A stretch of DNA of 5,085 nt, from assembly GCA_002862325.1 (NCBI GenBank), contig PKCT01000017.1:1-5085 (forward strand), in the 5' to 3' direction. The DNA comes from Phycisphaerae bacterium (GTDB taxonomy: Bacteria; Planctomycetota; Phycisphaerae; Phycisphaerales; SM1A02). This document shows, piece after piece, positions 5,001 through 5,085 of the stretch. The notes under the pieces are model-generated. The model had not been told where the DNA came from and searched no databases. It saw only the letters and a program-made list of their open reading frames with translations. Within the stretch, counting starts at the first letter, position 1, and each line of letters begins with the position of its first letter. The position numbers were made by a program, and so were the translations under genes.

Positions 5001-5085
5001 GCTCGCGCCTCCGAATCGGCTCGATAACCCGCCTTTCAACTTGCCTGCACCGGGTTGCCCGCCGTCGGCCGCGCTGAGCCGCTCG
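5001..5085. other. Downstream flank of rpsR, no gene seen
   Basis: I see no start of a further gene before the window ends. AACCCG (5026-5031) and CGGGTT (5051-5056) are complementary but 19 bases apart, with no T run after them, so they are not called as a terminator. Confidence 0.4.

Noticed and set aside
4707..5039. - strand open frame covering rpsR
   Set aside because: It is antisense to a clear bS18 gene and has no recognisable features.
5026..5056. Intrinsic terminator of rpsR
   Set aside because: The stem is six pairs around a 19-base loop and no T run follows.

Overview
The window is GC-rich, densely packed bacterial DNA. It holds a 5'-truncated gene on the + strand, a three-gene overlapping operon and a single gene on the - strand, and a ribosomal protein gene on the + strand at the right. 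No phage, CRISPR, tRNA or rRNA is visible. The taxon cannot be read directly. High GC, a stand-alone bS18 without the usual basic/cysteine N-terminus, and signalling proteins with degenerate receiver domains would fit a planctomycete-like (for example Phycisphaerae) or similar environmental bacterium, but that is a weak inference.

Left edge (1-812): bases 1 to about 200 do not code for anything I can support. They contain repeated short motifs and AT-richer patches unlike the rest of the window. From about 213 the sequence becomes a clear 3-hydroxy-3-methylglutaryl-CoA lyase, but only its C-terminal two thirds. The expected first third of the barrel (about 100 residues, with the catalytic RDG motif) is absent in all three + frames. 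Interruption by a mobile element, gene decay or an assembly join could each explain this.

Middle (814-3781, - strand): three genes run right to left with overlapping stop and start codons. They are an uncharacterised protein with a receiver-like alpha/beta domain and a long acidic tail, a diguanylate cyclase with a degenerate receiver domain and an intact GGDEF site, and a calcineurin-like metallophosphoesterase. The overlaps (TGATG and ATGA) and the good Shine-Dalgarno before the TTG start of the first gene indicate one translationally coupled signalling operon. Its last gene meets the HMG-CoA lyase tail to tail with one base between the stop codons.

Right (3897-5000): a class I glutamine amidotransferase of the peptidase C26 (gamma-Glu-GABA hydrolase-like) type lies on the - strand. 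It is divergent from a + strand rpsR gene (ribosomal protein bS18). The 189-bp divergent spacer holds a plausible promoter, a short hairpin and an 18/20-identical tandem 20-bp repeat, together suggesting a structured or regulated rpsR leader. The most novel-looking elements are the paired receiver-like proteins of the GGDEF operon and the repeat-bearing rpsR leader. Neither amounts to a clearly new system on sequence evidence alone.
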